Shown: positions 40,110 to 50,744, counted from the first letter of the stretch. The stretch: 64,000 nt of DNA from an uncultured Bacilli bacterium (GCA_944332505.1 CALVKC010000002.1:62001-126000); one strand, 5' to 3'. The notes: generated by a model not told the origin, from the sequence alone. Numbers and translations: made by a program.

Positions 40110-41750
40110 TTAACTTATCTCTATTTGAAATTGAAAACTATCATTATTTGAATTACCACTACTATCTTTTCTAAACTTAACATATATAAAATGCTCTCCT
40201 GCTGGTACATTTTCATATATAACATTCTGTATAGATGATGAACTAGACCCCCTAAATGACTTTTTAACATTACTACCACTATCAGCAGAATTACTAGATG
40301 ATAATGTTTTATCTATATTTGATAATATACCATAATCATAATTACGTTCTGCATAATTTATACAATGAAATGTTACTGTACCTGTTCTTACTAATACAAA
40401 TGATACCTTACATAAAGCATATGAATTGTGTACACCTTTATTATTACTTTCATAATAGCCCTTACTATTTAATACAAATGTATATGAACCATTATCTGGT
40501 TTTACTACTGATAATAATCCACCAATGGCTTTTACAACTTTAAACTGTAAACTATCATTATATGAATTTCCACTTCCATCTTTTTTAAACTTTATATCTA
40601 TAAAATGATTTCCTTTTGGAATATTCATATAAACTACTGGTTGTATTGTTTCATAACTACTACCTTTAAATGATTTATAAACTAATCCAGTCGTACTTGT
40701 ATCATCACTATTTGACAATGTTAATTCAGTATCTATATTAGAAAATACACCATAATCATAATTACTTTCTGCATAATTTATACAATCTAATTGTAATAAA
40801 CTACCATCTTTTGGTGCTTCAAAATCTAATCTACATATAGCATATGAACTAGTTATTCCTTTATTAGTACTTTCAAAATACTTATTTGAATTTAATCTAA
40901 ATCCATAACTAGCATTTTTAATGTCAAGTACACTATAATCCATATTATCTATACTATATTGAGCACCCTTTAAAAATCCTGTATCATTATGACCTTTATA
41001 TATTTTATTGTTTATCATATCATAATAACAATATATTGTATTTTCACCTTCAACAATACTTGTAGCCATAAGATTTAATTTATATTCTCTTATTCCTTCA
41101 TTATTTAATTCTGATAATTTATAAGAATAAATCCTTTTTGCTGACATTGGATTTATACCATTATCACTTAATAAATCCCCTTCATATGTTGTTGTTTCAT
41201 CATCTATACTATTTAAAGTTGTCATCAAATTAGTTTCATTAACTGTATTATCTGTAAGAGTATCTACCTTATCATCTATACTATTTAATGTGGCAAAAGT
41301 ACTCAATAAATTATTATCATATGCAGCACCTATTAAAATTGTTTTTTCACTACTAATATCTTCCACAGTATCAGCTCTATATGCTACATTATTTAATGTT
41401 AATCCATTTTTAGATAATACTATTGATACTGGTTCTTGAAGTATAGCTTCTTGATTTGTTGTATATAATTTATTACCTACTATAAATACATATGTGCCAT
41501 TTTTTATAAATAGTGCTAATGTGTCACTACCAGTAATAAACGAATTATCTAGTGATAATGGTGCAAATACCATTTCTATTCTTGTCCCATTTTGAGGTGT
41601 AATATTTGTATCTATATATTGTCCACCATTAGTTTTATGATACAAATATTTAGGGTAAGAATTATATGGATTTAGAATATGATTTACATATGGAAATAAC
41701 ATATTTATTTGTTCTTGAATTTCATATAAATTTTTTTCTACTTGTAACAT
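40110..41750 (-). CDS. Receptor-binding protein with lectin-like and two CINYAE modules, 546 aa
   Basis: Residues 45-175 are a LamG-like module (GGQYIDTNITPQNGTRIEMVF ... KTILIGAAYDN), followed by a linker with two SIDD(x)T repeats. Then come two tandem copies of the ~130-aa module with LDCINYAESNYDYGVFSNIDTEL and FHCINYAERNYDYGILSNIDKTL, each ending IKFKKDGSG / VKFRKDSSG. The second copy is nearest to the module in the 37028 protein. TGGAGGTAAG precedes ATG 41750. Confidence 0.7.
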   Translation of the reverse strand: MLQVEKNLYEIQEQINMLFPYVNHILNPYNSYPKYLYHKTNGGQYIDTNITPQNGTRIEMVFAPLSLDNSFITGSDTLALFIKNGTYVFIVGNKLYTTNQEAILQEPVSIVLSKNGLTLNNVAYRADTVEDISSEKTILIGAAYDNNLLSTFATLNSIDDKVDTLTDNTVNETNLMTTLNSIDDETTTYEGDLLSDNGINPMSAKRIYSYKLSELNNEGIREYKLNLMATSIVEGENTIYCYYDMINNKIYKGHNDTGFLKGAQYSIDNMDYSVLDIKNASYGFRLNSNKYFESTNKGITSSYAICRLDFEAPKDGSLLQLDCINYAESNYDYGVFSNIDTELTLSNSDDTSTTGLVYKSFKGSSYETIQPVVYMNIPKGNHFIDIKFKKDGSGNSYNDSLQFKVVKAIGGLLSVVKPDNGSYTFVLNSKGYYESNNKGVHNSYALCKVSFVLVRTGTVTFHCINYAERNYDYGILSNIDKTLSSSNSADSGSNVKKSFRGSSSSSIQNVIYENVPAGEHFIYVKFRKDSSGNSNNDSFQFQIEIS

Positions 41751-41769
41751 ATATAATTCTTACCTCCAT

Positions 41770-44412
41770 CTAATATAAATTTTCCATTAATTTTACTTTC
41801 AAACTTCCTGAATTTTCATCATCATCTTGTATTATTGGACCCATATTGGTTCTTACTAATTTTACTTCTATAAAATGTTCTCCTGCTGGTACATTTTTAT
41901 ATGTAAGGATTTGTTCTTTACCATTCCAACTCTCATCAACTTCTCTATACACACGTTCAGATACAATAGTATTAGACATACTATAATCATCACCTAAACT
42001 ACTATCTAATTTTGAAATACCAAATTCAAATTCTGTTCTTCCCCAAGACATATTACTACTTAACACAAAAGTTGGAATATATTTTAAAGTTATGATAGCA
42101 CTATCTATTGTAGTATTGAATGTAAATCTTGCATAAGCATAATCTTCTCTAAAATCCTCTGTTATTATTCCATTATTACTATTTTCATAATAACCATTTC
42201 CTATATCATTAAATGTACCATCATCACCTTGTTGTGTAACTACTATGTCTGTTGCAACCCCAATTTCATTTGGAATTAATCTTTTAGAATATGTATTATC
42301 ATTATAAATTGGTATATTTGTTATAAATGGTAGTTTCCCTGAAATATATTGTAATTCAAATATATTATTTTCTAATTGTATATCTGTTTCTTCACTATAC
42401 GCATATGTATCTTCATCAAATATAACTTTCTTACACTCTACATTTTCTTGATTTAATTCCATAACTATTTGAGATGATGAGGAATTTGGTAATACTCCAT
42501 TTATATTAAATTTCAATTCAGCATATGTTGTACTATTCATTAGGTATAATATATACCCAATATTTTCATCAAGATATGCAAAATATAAATAATTTGTATA
42601 ATTTATATTTATATAATCTCTAATACCTACTGGAATATCTATAAATTTCATAATATCTCTAAAATACATATCAATAGAATTTTCTTTTATTATACCAACA
42701 ATTTTATTACCATTAACATATGCAATTTTACCAAATGCTATATCTAATTCAGTTGCAGTACCATCACCTGTATCTGCAATATCTGTTGGTACTACTTTCT
42801 CTACACCATCTAATATGTTTTCAGTTAAAGTTAAACAAGATTTATAATCTGTTGAACTATCAACTGTATTTACAGTAACACTACTATAATAACCATTATC
42901 GGCTGTTTGTTTTTCTGCTGATGGTGTAAATGTTCTTGAACCTCTATTTGTCATAGTACCAGAAGCTAAAATTAAATCCTCATTGTAATATTTATAACCA
43001 CTTAATACTTGTGATTGTGTTGCTTTCGAACCAGTAATTGTAGTAGGTGTTAAATATTTAATATCATCTCTAACTAACCACTCTAATTCATCTAATACTG
43101 GAATTTCAGCAATAACTGGTACGGTTTTTCTATTGTGCATTAATAATCTATTTTTACTAAATCTAATATTACCTATTACTTGATTTCCATTATTAGAGCC
43201 AAAGTACTGGTGTTCTATTGGAATACTTATAGAATATTTTAATGTTGCAGAACCAGAGCTCCAACCAATTTGATAAACTTTTACAGAGTTACCACCAGAA
43301 GCAGACTGTCCAGTTATTATTATATCTTTTTCAGCACATATAACTACAAAATCAGGGTCCTCTGGTGTATCAGGAATAGTTCCAGTTGTTGTCCAAGCAT
43401 TATTTTTATAAACTTGAATATTTTTATCTACAATTCTATGTCCATTTGTAATATCAACTGCACATTGTTGTTTCCAACTATTATATTGAGTTCCGATAGT
43501 GTAATCCTCATTTATAGCATAATACCCAGCACCTGTTTGGTCATTATGAACATTATTGTAACAAAATGCTTTATCATCTTGTGCAAAGAATACAGGGTGA
43601 CCAGCTTGCCATCTACTTGTTGTTTTATTCCATAAAGTAGTATATTGATATGCACCACTTAAATCATCTTGTATTAATTTAAAACAAGTTGTAACTGGTC
43701 CATAACCCCAATTTCCTAAATTTGTATGTGTAACTGCTAATATATTTTTATCAAGATTTGCCCAACTAATACAATAAATAGAATTACTTGTATAAGAAGT
43801 TAAATCTGTCTTTAATAGAAATGTTATCTCATTTGTAACACTATCATAATCATATATAGAAGTATATCTTCCACAAGATAATGCAAATCTATATATTCCT
43901 TTATCTATAATAGGTGAAAATTGAATATCTGGATTAGTTGTATTTCCTGGTAAATTATCAGTTGTAGTTGCTATTTGTGTAAGTACAGTTTTATCTTCCT
44001 CATCAAATTGATATAAAACTATTGTTGGTGTACTATCAACATTTCTAAAATCTACTAAATATTTAAAATCATCACTAACACCAAAATTAAATGATAAACT
44101 TTTAGTTAAATCACTTAATTCATATCTATTAACACTAGTTGCTAATCTATTTGATTTTTCAATAGTACCTTCCACTTTACCACTTGCGATATATGCAGTC
44201 ACACCTTCTAAAATATCATTAGCATTTGCAGTGGCGTCAGACGTATCTGCACCACTACCAGTCTGTATATCTCTTATTTTGTTAGCATATTCTCTAAATG
44301 TATCACTTTCACTTACAGCTTGACCTTTTTCAATAATAGCTTCTTTAATAATATTTTTAGTTTCATCAAGATATTCCAATTTTTTAGTTATTAGTTCTTT
44401 TTCATTTGCCAT
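41770..44412 (-). CDS. Receptor-binding protein, type-B docking, propeller-like middle, 880 aa
   Basis: Start chosen at ATG 44412 (MANEKELITKKLEYL), preceded by GGGAGGT; a TTG three codons earlier is too close. Type-B docking domain (LEYLDETKNIIKEAIIEKGQAV, then FREYANKIRD), one TSDATANANDIL module, then about 350 residues of repeated beta blades (FKYLVDFRNVDSTPTIVLYQF, YCISWANLDKNILAV ...) suggesting a propeller. A second ITPS/GYYSS module, and a diverged CINYAE-type C-terminal module (FEFGISKLDSSLG ... VPAGEHFIEVKLVRTN) complete it. Confidence 0.7.
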   Translation of the reverse strand: MANEKELITKKLEYLDETKNIIKEAIIEKGQAVSESDTFREYANKIRDIQTGSGADTSDATANANDILEGVTAYIASGKVEGTIEKSNRLATSVNRYELSDLTKSLSFNFGVSDDFKYLVDFRNVDSTPTIVLYQFDEEDKTVLTQIATTTDNLPGNTTNPDIQFSPIIDKGIYRFALSCGRYTSIYDYDSVTNEITFLLKTDLTSYTSNSIYCISWANLDKNILAVTHTNLGNWGYGPVTTCFKLIQDDLSGAYQYTTLWNKTTSRWQAGHPVFFAQDDKAFCYNNVHNDQTGAGYYAINEDYTIGTQYNSWKQQCAVDITNGHRIVDKNIQVYKNNAWTTTGTIPDTPEDPDFVVICAEKDIIITGQSASGGNSVKVYQIGWSSGSATLKYSISIPIEHQYFGSNNGNQVIGNIRFSKNRLLMHNRKTVPVIAEIPVLDELEWLVRDDIKYLTPTTITGSKATQSQVLSGYKYYNEDLILASGTMTNRGSRTFTPSAEKQTADNGYYSSVTVNTVDSSTDYKSCLTLTENILDGVEKVVPTDIADTGDGTATELDIAFGKIAYVNGNKIVGIIKENSIDMYFRDIMKFIDIPVGIRDYININYTNYLYFAYLDENIGYILYLMNSTTYAELKFNINGVLPNSSSSQIVMELNQENVECKKVIFDEDTYAYSEETDIQLENNIFELQYISGKLPFITNIPIYNDNTYSKRLIPNEIGVATDIVVTQQGDDGTFNDIGNGYYENSNNGIITEDFREDYAYARFTFNTTIDSAIITLKYIPTFVLSSNMSWGRTEFEFGISKLDSSLGDDYSMSNTIVSERVYREVDESWNGKEQILTYKNVPAGEHFIEVKLVRTNMGPIIQDDDENSGSLKVKLMENLY

Positions 44413-44413
44413 T

Positions 44414-46195
44414 TTATACAATTACCTCCCCACTAATTTCATCTATTTGTTTTAGTACATTACTAAAATCTTCTGGTTGTAATGAGCCAGAATAGTCACC
44501 AATAGATTTTTTAACCCAACTCTCACCATTAAATCTATATACTTCTATCATTGAATTTTCAACAAGACTAAATATAAACGCATATGTACCTACTGACTGT
44601 GATAAATCACCATTCATTGCTTCTACACTTGCATATACTTGTGAAACAATTTTCTGTCTTATATTTGTTCCAGTTGGTCTAAATTGGAATACTGCATTAC
44701 CTATACTACTTAATACTTTTATTTCTACATAATGAGAACCTGCTTCTACTTCTGTATATGTAACAGTTCCATTTTCTGTACCATTTGTATTATAAAATAC
44801 ATTTGTTGTAGTATCTAAACCACTACCTAATGGTTTATCTATATTAGAAAACACACCATATATACCAGCAGCTTGATTATATTCAAAAACAATATCTTGT
44901 GCTTGAACCAAATTAAAATAACATTTTATTTTGGTATAACCTGTTCCTGTTATATCTGTGACACTACAATAACCAGTTTCAGTATCTTCCACAACAAAAC
45001 TGCTTGTAATAGTACCCTCTTGCCAAACAGGACTATAATTAATATATCTACTTGATAATACTGTTAATGTACCTGCTTGATAATTTATATCTTGTTCTAA
45101 GGCACCCTCTACACCTAAAATAGTTACACCCTTTTTAATATTTAAAGGTTGTATATTACTATCTATATTTGAAGTTACTCTTTGTACTGTTAATCTACTA
45201 TAATATTTATTAGTTCTGACTATATCACTTGTGCTTACTGGTGTTATTGTTTCTGTTACTTTTTCTATATCTTGACTTATTAATGTACCAGCAACACCTA
45301 AAATAGTTACACCTTGTTTTATATTCTCTGCTAATATATTACTATCAATACTGGCAGTAACTGCATTAACTCTTACACTAGAATAATACCCACCCGAATA
45401 ACTTAATGATGAGGTTCTAGGTGTAATAGTTAAACTACCTCTATCAGACATAGTACCAGTTATTTTTTCATCATCTACATATGCTGTATAACCACTTAAT
45501 ATCTTATCAGCAGTTGCAGTTGCGTCACTTGTGTCTATGCCTGTTGAAGTTAAATTACCCTCTACACCTAAAATAGTTACACCCTTTTTAATATTTCCTG
45601 GTTTTATATTTTCATCTATTGTATGAGTTACAGCCGCAATAGAGCCACCACTAGTGTAACCAGTTGGTATTGCTTGTGCTCTTATTGATGGTTGGTAAGT
45701 TAATCTACCATTATTAGGCATAGTACCAGTAATCTTTTCCCCATCTACATATGCTGTTGAACCCAATAAAATTGTAGACCTATTTGCAGTTGCGTCAGAA
45801 GTATCTAATACGTCTAAATTTCCAGTTACACCTAAAATAGTTACACCTTTTTTAATATTATTAGATTGTATATTACTATCAACACTTGCAGATACTGCTC
45901 TTACTTTACCTTTTCCATTATGATACCCCGCTGGAATTATTTGTTCTGCTGATGAAGGTGTTATACTAATAGCACCATTATTTATCATTGTACCAGTTGC
46001 AATACCATCTCTTAAATATGCAGTTTTTCCTGCAACTATGTCATCTGGTGTGGCAGTTGCGTCTGTCATATCTATGGTAGCGTCACCAACAACACCTAAA
46101 ATAGTTACACCTTTTTTAATATTTTCAGGTATTAACTTTTCATTTTTTTCCTTTAATATTCTATCTAAGGTATTTTGCAATTCATTATTTGCCAT
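44414..46195 (-). CDS. Receptor-binding protein with tandem GVTILGV/TAYV repeats, 593 aa
   Basis: Start chosen at ATG 46195 (MANNELQN), preceded by AAAGGAGT. Type-A docking (LIPENIKKGVTILGVVGD) followed by four tandem ~90-aa repeats of the order TSDATA...IL-G-TAYVDGEKITGTM, beta strands, SNI...NIKKGVTILGV. A diverged CINYAE-type module and an SVEAMNGDLSQSVGTYAF module end the protein. The start codon lies 21 nt inside a frame that begins at the stop of the deoxyribosyltransferase-like gene. Confidence 0.72.
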   Translation of the reverse strand: MANNELQNTLDRILKEKNEKLIPENIKKGVTILGVVGDATIDMTDATATPDDIVAGKTAYLRDGIATGTMINNGAISITPSSAEQIIPAGYHNGKGKVRAVSASVDSNIQSNNIKKGVTILGVTGNLDVLDTSDATANRSTILLGSTAYVDGEKITGTMPNNGRLTYQPSIRAQAIPTGYTSGGSIAAVTHTIDENIKPGNIKKGVTILGVEGNLTSTGIDTSDATATADKILSGYTAYVDDEKITGTMSDRGSLTITPRTSSLSYSGGYYSSVRVNAVTASIDSNILAENIKQGVTILGVAGTLISQDIEKVTETITPVSTSDIVRTNKYYSRLTVQRVTSNIDSNIQPLNIKKGVTILGVEGALEQDINYQAGTLTVLSSRYINYSPVWQEGTITSSFVVEDTETGYCSVTDITGTGYTKIKCYFNLVQAQDIVFEYNQAAGIYGVFSNIDKPLGSGLDTTTNVFYNTNGTENGTVTYTEVEAGSHYVEIKVLSSIGNAVFQFRPTGTNIRQKIVSQVYASVEAMNGDLSQSVGTYAFIFSLVENSMIEVYRFNGESWVKKSIGDYSGSLQPEDFSNVLKQIDEISGEVIV

Positions 46196-46216
46196 TAGTC
46201 TTTCTACTCCTTTCAT

Positions 46217-46510
46217 CTAATTCTCTAAATAAAGAATTTCTTTGTTGTGCTCTTTTGCAAATTCAATTTCAGACATTGTTGACACCCCAATATACCCACC
46301 TTTATTTACAACAAATATTTTGTCTGACAATAATATTTTTTGTTTATGATTATTATCAATAATATTTTTTTCTTCAATAGTCAAATTTAAAGTATTTTGA
46401 TTAAATATTGCGTCTAAAAATACTATATTATTTTGTAATGTTAATTGTTTATAAATATTCAATATATCATTTTTAAATCTACTACTTCCACAAATTGTAA
46501 TTATACTCAT
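46217..46510 (-). CDS. Nucleoside 2-deoxyribosyltransferase-like protein, 97 aa
   Basis: MSIITICGSSRF at the N-terminus and VNKGGYIGVSTMSEIEFAKEHNK at the C-terminus are the nucleotide-binding and active-site-like segments of the NDT/DUF4406 family (Rossmann-like, about 100-150 aa). Known enzymes exchange or remove nucleobases of deoxynucleosides. It starts with an ATGA overlap with the upstream fibre gene's stop codon, so translation is coupled. It is an enzyme-like gene embedded in a pure fibre array. Confidence 0.72.
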   Translation of the reverse strand: MSIITICGSSRFKNDILNIYKQLTLQNNIVFLDAIFNQNTLNLTIEEKNIIDNNHKQKILLSDKIFVVNKGGYIGVSTMSEIEFAKEHNKEILYLEN

Positions 46511-49434
46511 ATTCCTGACTTCCCTTCTATCTTAATTGCTGTTTCTAATGCTTTTTGATAATCAAATGGGTCAATAGTTCCAGTATAATCTACATTTGCT
46601 AATACCACTGATTGTGATAAATATGCTGTACCATTAACAGTATTTGTACCAAATGATGAAGGGTAAACCATACATAAATCATTATGAACTGGAAATGTAT
46701 CAGCAATTTTCCAATGATAAAGTTGTTGTTTATTTTTAATAAAATCTATTTTATCTGAATTATTTGTTGCCTTTGGGTAAACACCTCGAATATTGCCATT
46801 ATCATTTACTATACCATCTACTCTTATATCATTATACATTGTATTTATATTGTAATATACATATTTTTCATCAACTAAATTATCTAGTGAGTAAATTCTA
46901 TTATTATATACAATGTGTGGTACATTATCTACTATTACAAATTGAACAGAATAACTTGTAAATGTATTATATTGAACATATGTCATATCATCTAAATCTA
47001 CTTTTATTAGTGGGTAAGTATTATCTTCTAGTTTTTCATTACTCATATAGTACAAACTACCATTATATATAGTTCTATATTGTTTAGCCAATGAATATGG
47101 TTTTGGTATCTCTAATACTCTATCATCATCTATTCGTTTTAAACAACAATGAGCTGCATTACTATTATCTGTATATTTATAATAATATATTGGTTCAAAA
47201 GTATAAAAACTTTCTTCTCCACCTAAATATTCATAATTTGATAACTGATAATTGTTATTTACCCACATTGTTTTATTACCACTCAAATCCATTTTTAATA
47301 TTCTACTAGTTTCACTATTAGCACCACCTGTATTAAATGATTTAAGGGGTAAAATTAAATATTGTGTAGTTAAATCATATCTTAAATCATCAACTGATAC
47401 ATATGTATTTGGAGCACTATTTCTACCAATTTTCCAACTTTGAGTAGTAGCCTTGCCTGTTGTACCATTTAGTTTCATCATACCTAAATAAGGTGCATTA
47501 TCACCAGACCAACCCCACGTACCAGTGTCTACAAACAAAACAAATTCATCATTATTAAAATCATAATTTAAAAATATTATATTTGCATTTGGGTCTTCGT
47601 GAGCATTGCCATAGCCATTAAATGGTCTCCAAGTTGTTGTATAACTTATTTCTCTATATATAGATAAATCATCTAAACATATTAATACACCATAAATTTG
47701 ATGAAATTCCTCGTGTACAGTACCACCACTTGCACTACTTGATTGTTTATCGCTCATATTATACCCAAAATAACCATAATATAATTTATTATTATTTTTA
47801 GTAAAAAATGTTCTATTATATGTTGCATTATACGCATTTTTATATGTATCACTTGTTATACTACCAACTTCTTCTTTTTCTAGTGTAACTGTTATATTAT
47901 CAATGTTTGGAATTACACTTATATCATCACTACACTTTAATTTTTCTCTTTCAACTAATGTAAAATATTTAACATTAGCACCATTTTGAATTGTATATGA
48001 AGTAGTTGTAGGTCTTGTATCTGGTAAGGTTGGTATAAAATAATCCTTATATTCTTGTGTAGTTATTCTCCTAATATATGAACCATCACCAGTATATATT
48101 CCTTTATTACCTAATGCAGACATATTTGTAATTAATCCTGAATTATCATTTAAAGTTAATTGATTAGGTGCATATACATAGTTATCAGTATAAGCATATG
48201 GCATACTACACCAATATAAGTTGTTATTTTTGCTTAATACAATATCTTGATTAGCATAACCATAATTAGAATTATTATAAGAATAATTAGTTATATTTAT
48301 AGTACTATCAAATGTTTCATTTAGTACAATATAATACATTGTTTCATCATTATTTATATATTCTAATACCTGATAATTTTTTTCATATTCATTATATGTC
48401 CAATTAACAAAGTCAAATTCACCATATTTATATGTATGTGTATTAGCATATTCTTCTGCTACTGTTTTATTATCATAAGATACTCCATTTGAATTTTGTA
48501 TATAGAATATATTATTATATTCTAATATATAATTAGTATCATAATATACAGTTAATTTATGAGGAATATGATTTTCTACTGTGTCAACTATTGTTATACC
48601 TCTAAAATCAGTTTTATTAGATAATGTGTATATATCATTTGCAAATAAACTATAATCTAGCCAGTCAATATAATCTATTATTAAATTTTCTGGTGTATTT
48701 TCATCAATATGTGGATTATTTCCATAATATACTGTATGTTCTTTTAAATTGTTTAATTTATATTGAAATAGTCCTTGAAAATCTAGTTTTTGTACATTAA
48801 ATAAACCAGTAAATACCTCATCATATTCCATTACATTTAGATTAGTTTCAAAATCAAAAAATAATTCATCTGTGTCAAATGTTAAATTAGTCGTTACACC
48901 ACTTTGTCCATCCATTAATCTACCACTATCAAATGTATATGTTAAACCATTATCAGAACCAACATAGATTAAAGATAATCTTTGTCTATTATTTCTGATT
49001 TCTATATTCATATCATTAATAGTAGCTGTTTCAGGGTTATAACCTGGTATTATGATATACATTTCACCATAAATAGAACTACTTGAATTATAGGCAAAAA
49101 AGTTTCTACTAATTTCTGATATAGAACCTAAATGAAATATTTTTGGTATTACTACTGAACCAAATGAAATATTTGCAGTAATAGGTTCTAATGTTCTATT
49201 ATATACTACTGCTAAATCATTTTCTTTTTTTGGTTTTTGGTCACTATTCATTTCATCTATGGTATTAAATAATCTTATATCTCCATTTGATAATTCTTTA
49301 ATTTTATCAACATATTCTCTAAATGGGTCATCATCTTCTATTTGTTGACCTTTTTCTATAATGGCTTCTTTTATTTGTTGTTTTGTATCATCTAGGTAAT
49401 CTATTTTACGCATTACATTATCATAATCTGCCAT
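46507..49434 (-). CDS. Large receptor-binding protein, type-B docking, 975 aa
   Basis: Docking domain type B (IDYLDDTKQQIKEAIIEKGQQI, then PFREYVDKIKE), then the TIDEMNSDQKPKKENDLAVVYN module shared with the 50763 protein. Long Tyr/Asn-rich beta regions follow, with propeller-like repeats (YYGYFGYNMSDKQSS, TKATTQSWKIGRNS, LPLKSFNTGG). The C-terminal helix FDYQKALETAIKIEGKSGI closes it. AAAGGAGGG precedes ATG 49434. It uses a TGA stop, the only one I see in the window. Confidence 0.7.
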   Translation of the reverse strand: MADYDNVMRKIDYLDDTKQQIKEAIIEKGQQIEDDDPFREYVDKIKELSNGDIRLFNTIDEMNSDQKPKKENDLAVVYNRTLEPITANISFGSVVIPKIFHLGSISEISRNFFAYNSSSSIYGEMYIIIPGYNPETATINDMNIEIRNNRQRLSLIYVGSDNGLTYTFDSGRLMDGQSGVTTNLTFDTDELFFDFETNLNVMEYDEVFTGLFNVQKLDFQGLFQYKLNNLKEHTVYYGNNPHIDENTPENLIIDYIDWLDYSLFANDIYTLSNKTDFRGITIVDTVENHIPHKLTVYYDTNYILEYNNIFYIQNSNGVSYDNKTVAEEYANTHTYKYGEFDFVNWTYNEYEKNYQVLEYINNDETMYYIVLNETFDSTINITNYSYNNSNYGYANQDIVLSKNNNLYWCSMPYAYTDNYVYAPNQLTLNDNSGLITNMSALGNKGIYTGDGSYIRRITTQEYKDYFIPTLPDTRPTTTSYTIQNGANVKYFTLVEREKLKCSDDISVIPNIDNITVTLEKEEVGSITSDTYKNAYNATYNRTFFTKNNNKLYYGYFGYNMSDKQSSSASGGTVHEEFHQIYGVLICLDDLSIYREISYTTTWRPFNGYGNAHEDPNANIIFLNYDFNNDEFVLFVDTGTWGWSGDNAPYLGMMKLNGTTGKATTQSWKIGRNSAPNTYVSVDDLRYDLTTQYLILPLKSFNTGGANSETSRILKMDLSGNKTMWVNNNYQLSNYEYLGGEESFYTFEPIYYYKYTDNSNAAHCCLKRIDDDRVLEIPKPYSLAKQYRTIYNGSLYYMSNEKLEDNTYPLIKVDLDDMTYVQYNTFTSYSVQFVIVDNVPHIVYNNRIYSLDNLVDEKYVYYNINTMYNDIRVDGIVNDNGNIRGVYPKATNNSDKIDFIKNKQQLYHWKIADTFPVHNDLCMVYPSSFGTNTVNGTAYLSQSVVLANVDYTGTIDPFDYQKALETAIKIEGKSGI

Positions 49435-49477
49435 TGAATAATAACCCTCCTTTTATTTATTTTTCTATAACAAATCT

Positions 49478-49492
49478 CTAATAATATTTTAC
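49478..49492 (-). promoter_or_regulatory. Late promoter motif (copy 12)
   Basis: Exact minus-strand GTAAAATATTATTAG, 44 nt before the 49434 start and next to a terminator stem. Confidence 0.72.
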
Positions 49493-49500
49493 ACCAAAAA

Positions 49501-49530
49501 GAGAACACTATGTTTAAGCATAATGTTCTC
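49501..49530 (-). terminator. Hairpin terminator
   Basis: GAGAACA / TGTTCTC with an inner TATG/CATA pair; TTTTTGGTGT follows on the minus strand. It ends the 56076-49542 fibre transcript. Confidence 0.7.
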
Positions 49531-49541
49531 AATTTAACAAA

Positions 49542-50744
49542 TTACCATATTCTTTCTTGCATTTCCACAGAACAATATATTTTTACTTCTACACTATCTA
49601 ATTCTGTTTCCAAATCTTTATTTAACTCACAAATATCTGCATTATATACAACTTGACTACCAGCACTTTCATCATCTAAAACTTGATTTCCTGAATTTAA
49701 CCAGTTAAAGGTTATCTGCACACCAGGATTATCAGAAAATGTTACATAACTATAATTTGTTCCTATATATGAAAATGACAAATCAGAAATAGCCGCAGTC
49801 CAAGGTGTTACTACTGCAATTCCATATGTATTATTGTCATTTTTATACCACTTTATTTTTGTTGGGAATAGCTCTTCTGTCACATTTTCTGCATATGTAC
49901 CACCTGGATTTACTACTGTTGCAGGTAATCCACTTGATGGTATCATATCATCTGTAATATCTATGTAATTATCAGAACTATTAACAACTTTATCATAAAC
50001 TGATACTTTTGGTGTAATATAATGAATTGTTTTACCACCCATTTCACTATCTGTATTGTATATATCAGCCCATTTGAAGAAGTCACTACATACCCAATCT
50101 TCTGATATTTCATCTGTTGCTGCACAAAGTATTTGTCTATAATAAGGAGACATACTATCATAGTAACCTGTACTATTTGAAGAACTACTAATAGTCAAAT
50201 CTGGTAATCTATAATAAATATCATATTTTTTCCAACTTGCATTATCTTGACTAACTTCATCTATACCATTACCTATAAATAATGTTATTCCATCATAATT
50301 GTTTTCTCCTAAGGTATCTTTTAATGTATAATCTTTTCCTATAATAAACTTATCATCACCATAATGTGAAGTATTAGACAAATAGAATTTATCTGTTTTA
50401 TTATTCTTCACATATATTGTTAGGTAAAATCCAGAAGACGTTGTAGTTGTTTCCTCTAAATAAAATACTATATCATCTTTATTCTTTTGAATAACAAATT
50501 CTATTTCTTCTGGTATATCTAATTCATACAAATCATTTTCAAATCCTGTTTTTCCAAATACTTTTTTAAATTTTAATTTTCCATCAACAACTTCATAATT
50601 ATTGTTGCTATAATCTACACCACCAGAACTATCAAGTGTTCCAGTTATACCAAATACTTTTACACCTTTTTTTATATTTTCTGGTTTTAAATATGTATCT
50701 TTTTGTCTTTTTATTTCTTGTAAATTTTCTTTTAGTGTTGACAT
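49542..50744 (-). CDS. Receptor-binding protein, type-A docking, 400 aa
   Basis: Docking domain type A (LQEIKRQKDTYLKPENIKKGVKVFGITGTL), then a beta-rich body (KNKDDIVFYLEETTTTSSGFYLTIYVKNNKTD ...) and a C-terminal Ig-like region (LSFSYIGTNYSYVTFSDNPGVQITFNW). AAAGGAGAT precedes ATG 50744. The distal part is unlike the other array members, as expected for diversified receptor-binding tips. Confidence 0.68.
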   Translation of the reverse strand: MSTLKENLQEIKRQKDTYLKPENIKKGVKVFGITGTLDSSGGVDYSNNNYEVVDGKLKFKKVFGKTGFENDLYELDIPEEIEFVIQKNKDDIVFYLEETTTTSSGFYLTIYVKNNKTDKFYLSNTSHYGDDKFIIGKDYTLKDTLGENNYDGITLFIGNGIDEVSQDNASWKKYDIYYRLPDLTISSSSNSTGYYDSMSPYYRQILCAATDEISEDWVCSDFFKWADIYNTDSEMGGKTIHYITPKVSVYDKVVNSSDNYIDITDDMIPSSGLPATVVNPGGTYAENVTEELFPTKIKWYKNDNNTYGIAVVTPWTAAISDLSFSYIGTNYSYVTFSDNPGVQITFNWLNSGNQVLDDESAGSQVVYNADICELNKDLETELDSVEVKIYCSVEMQERIW

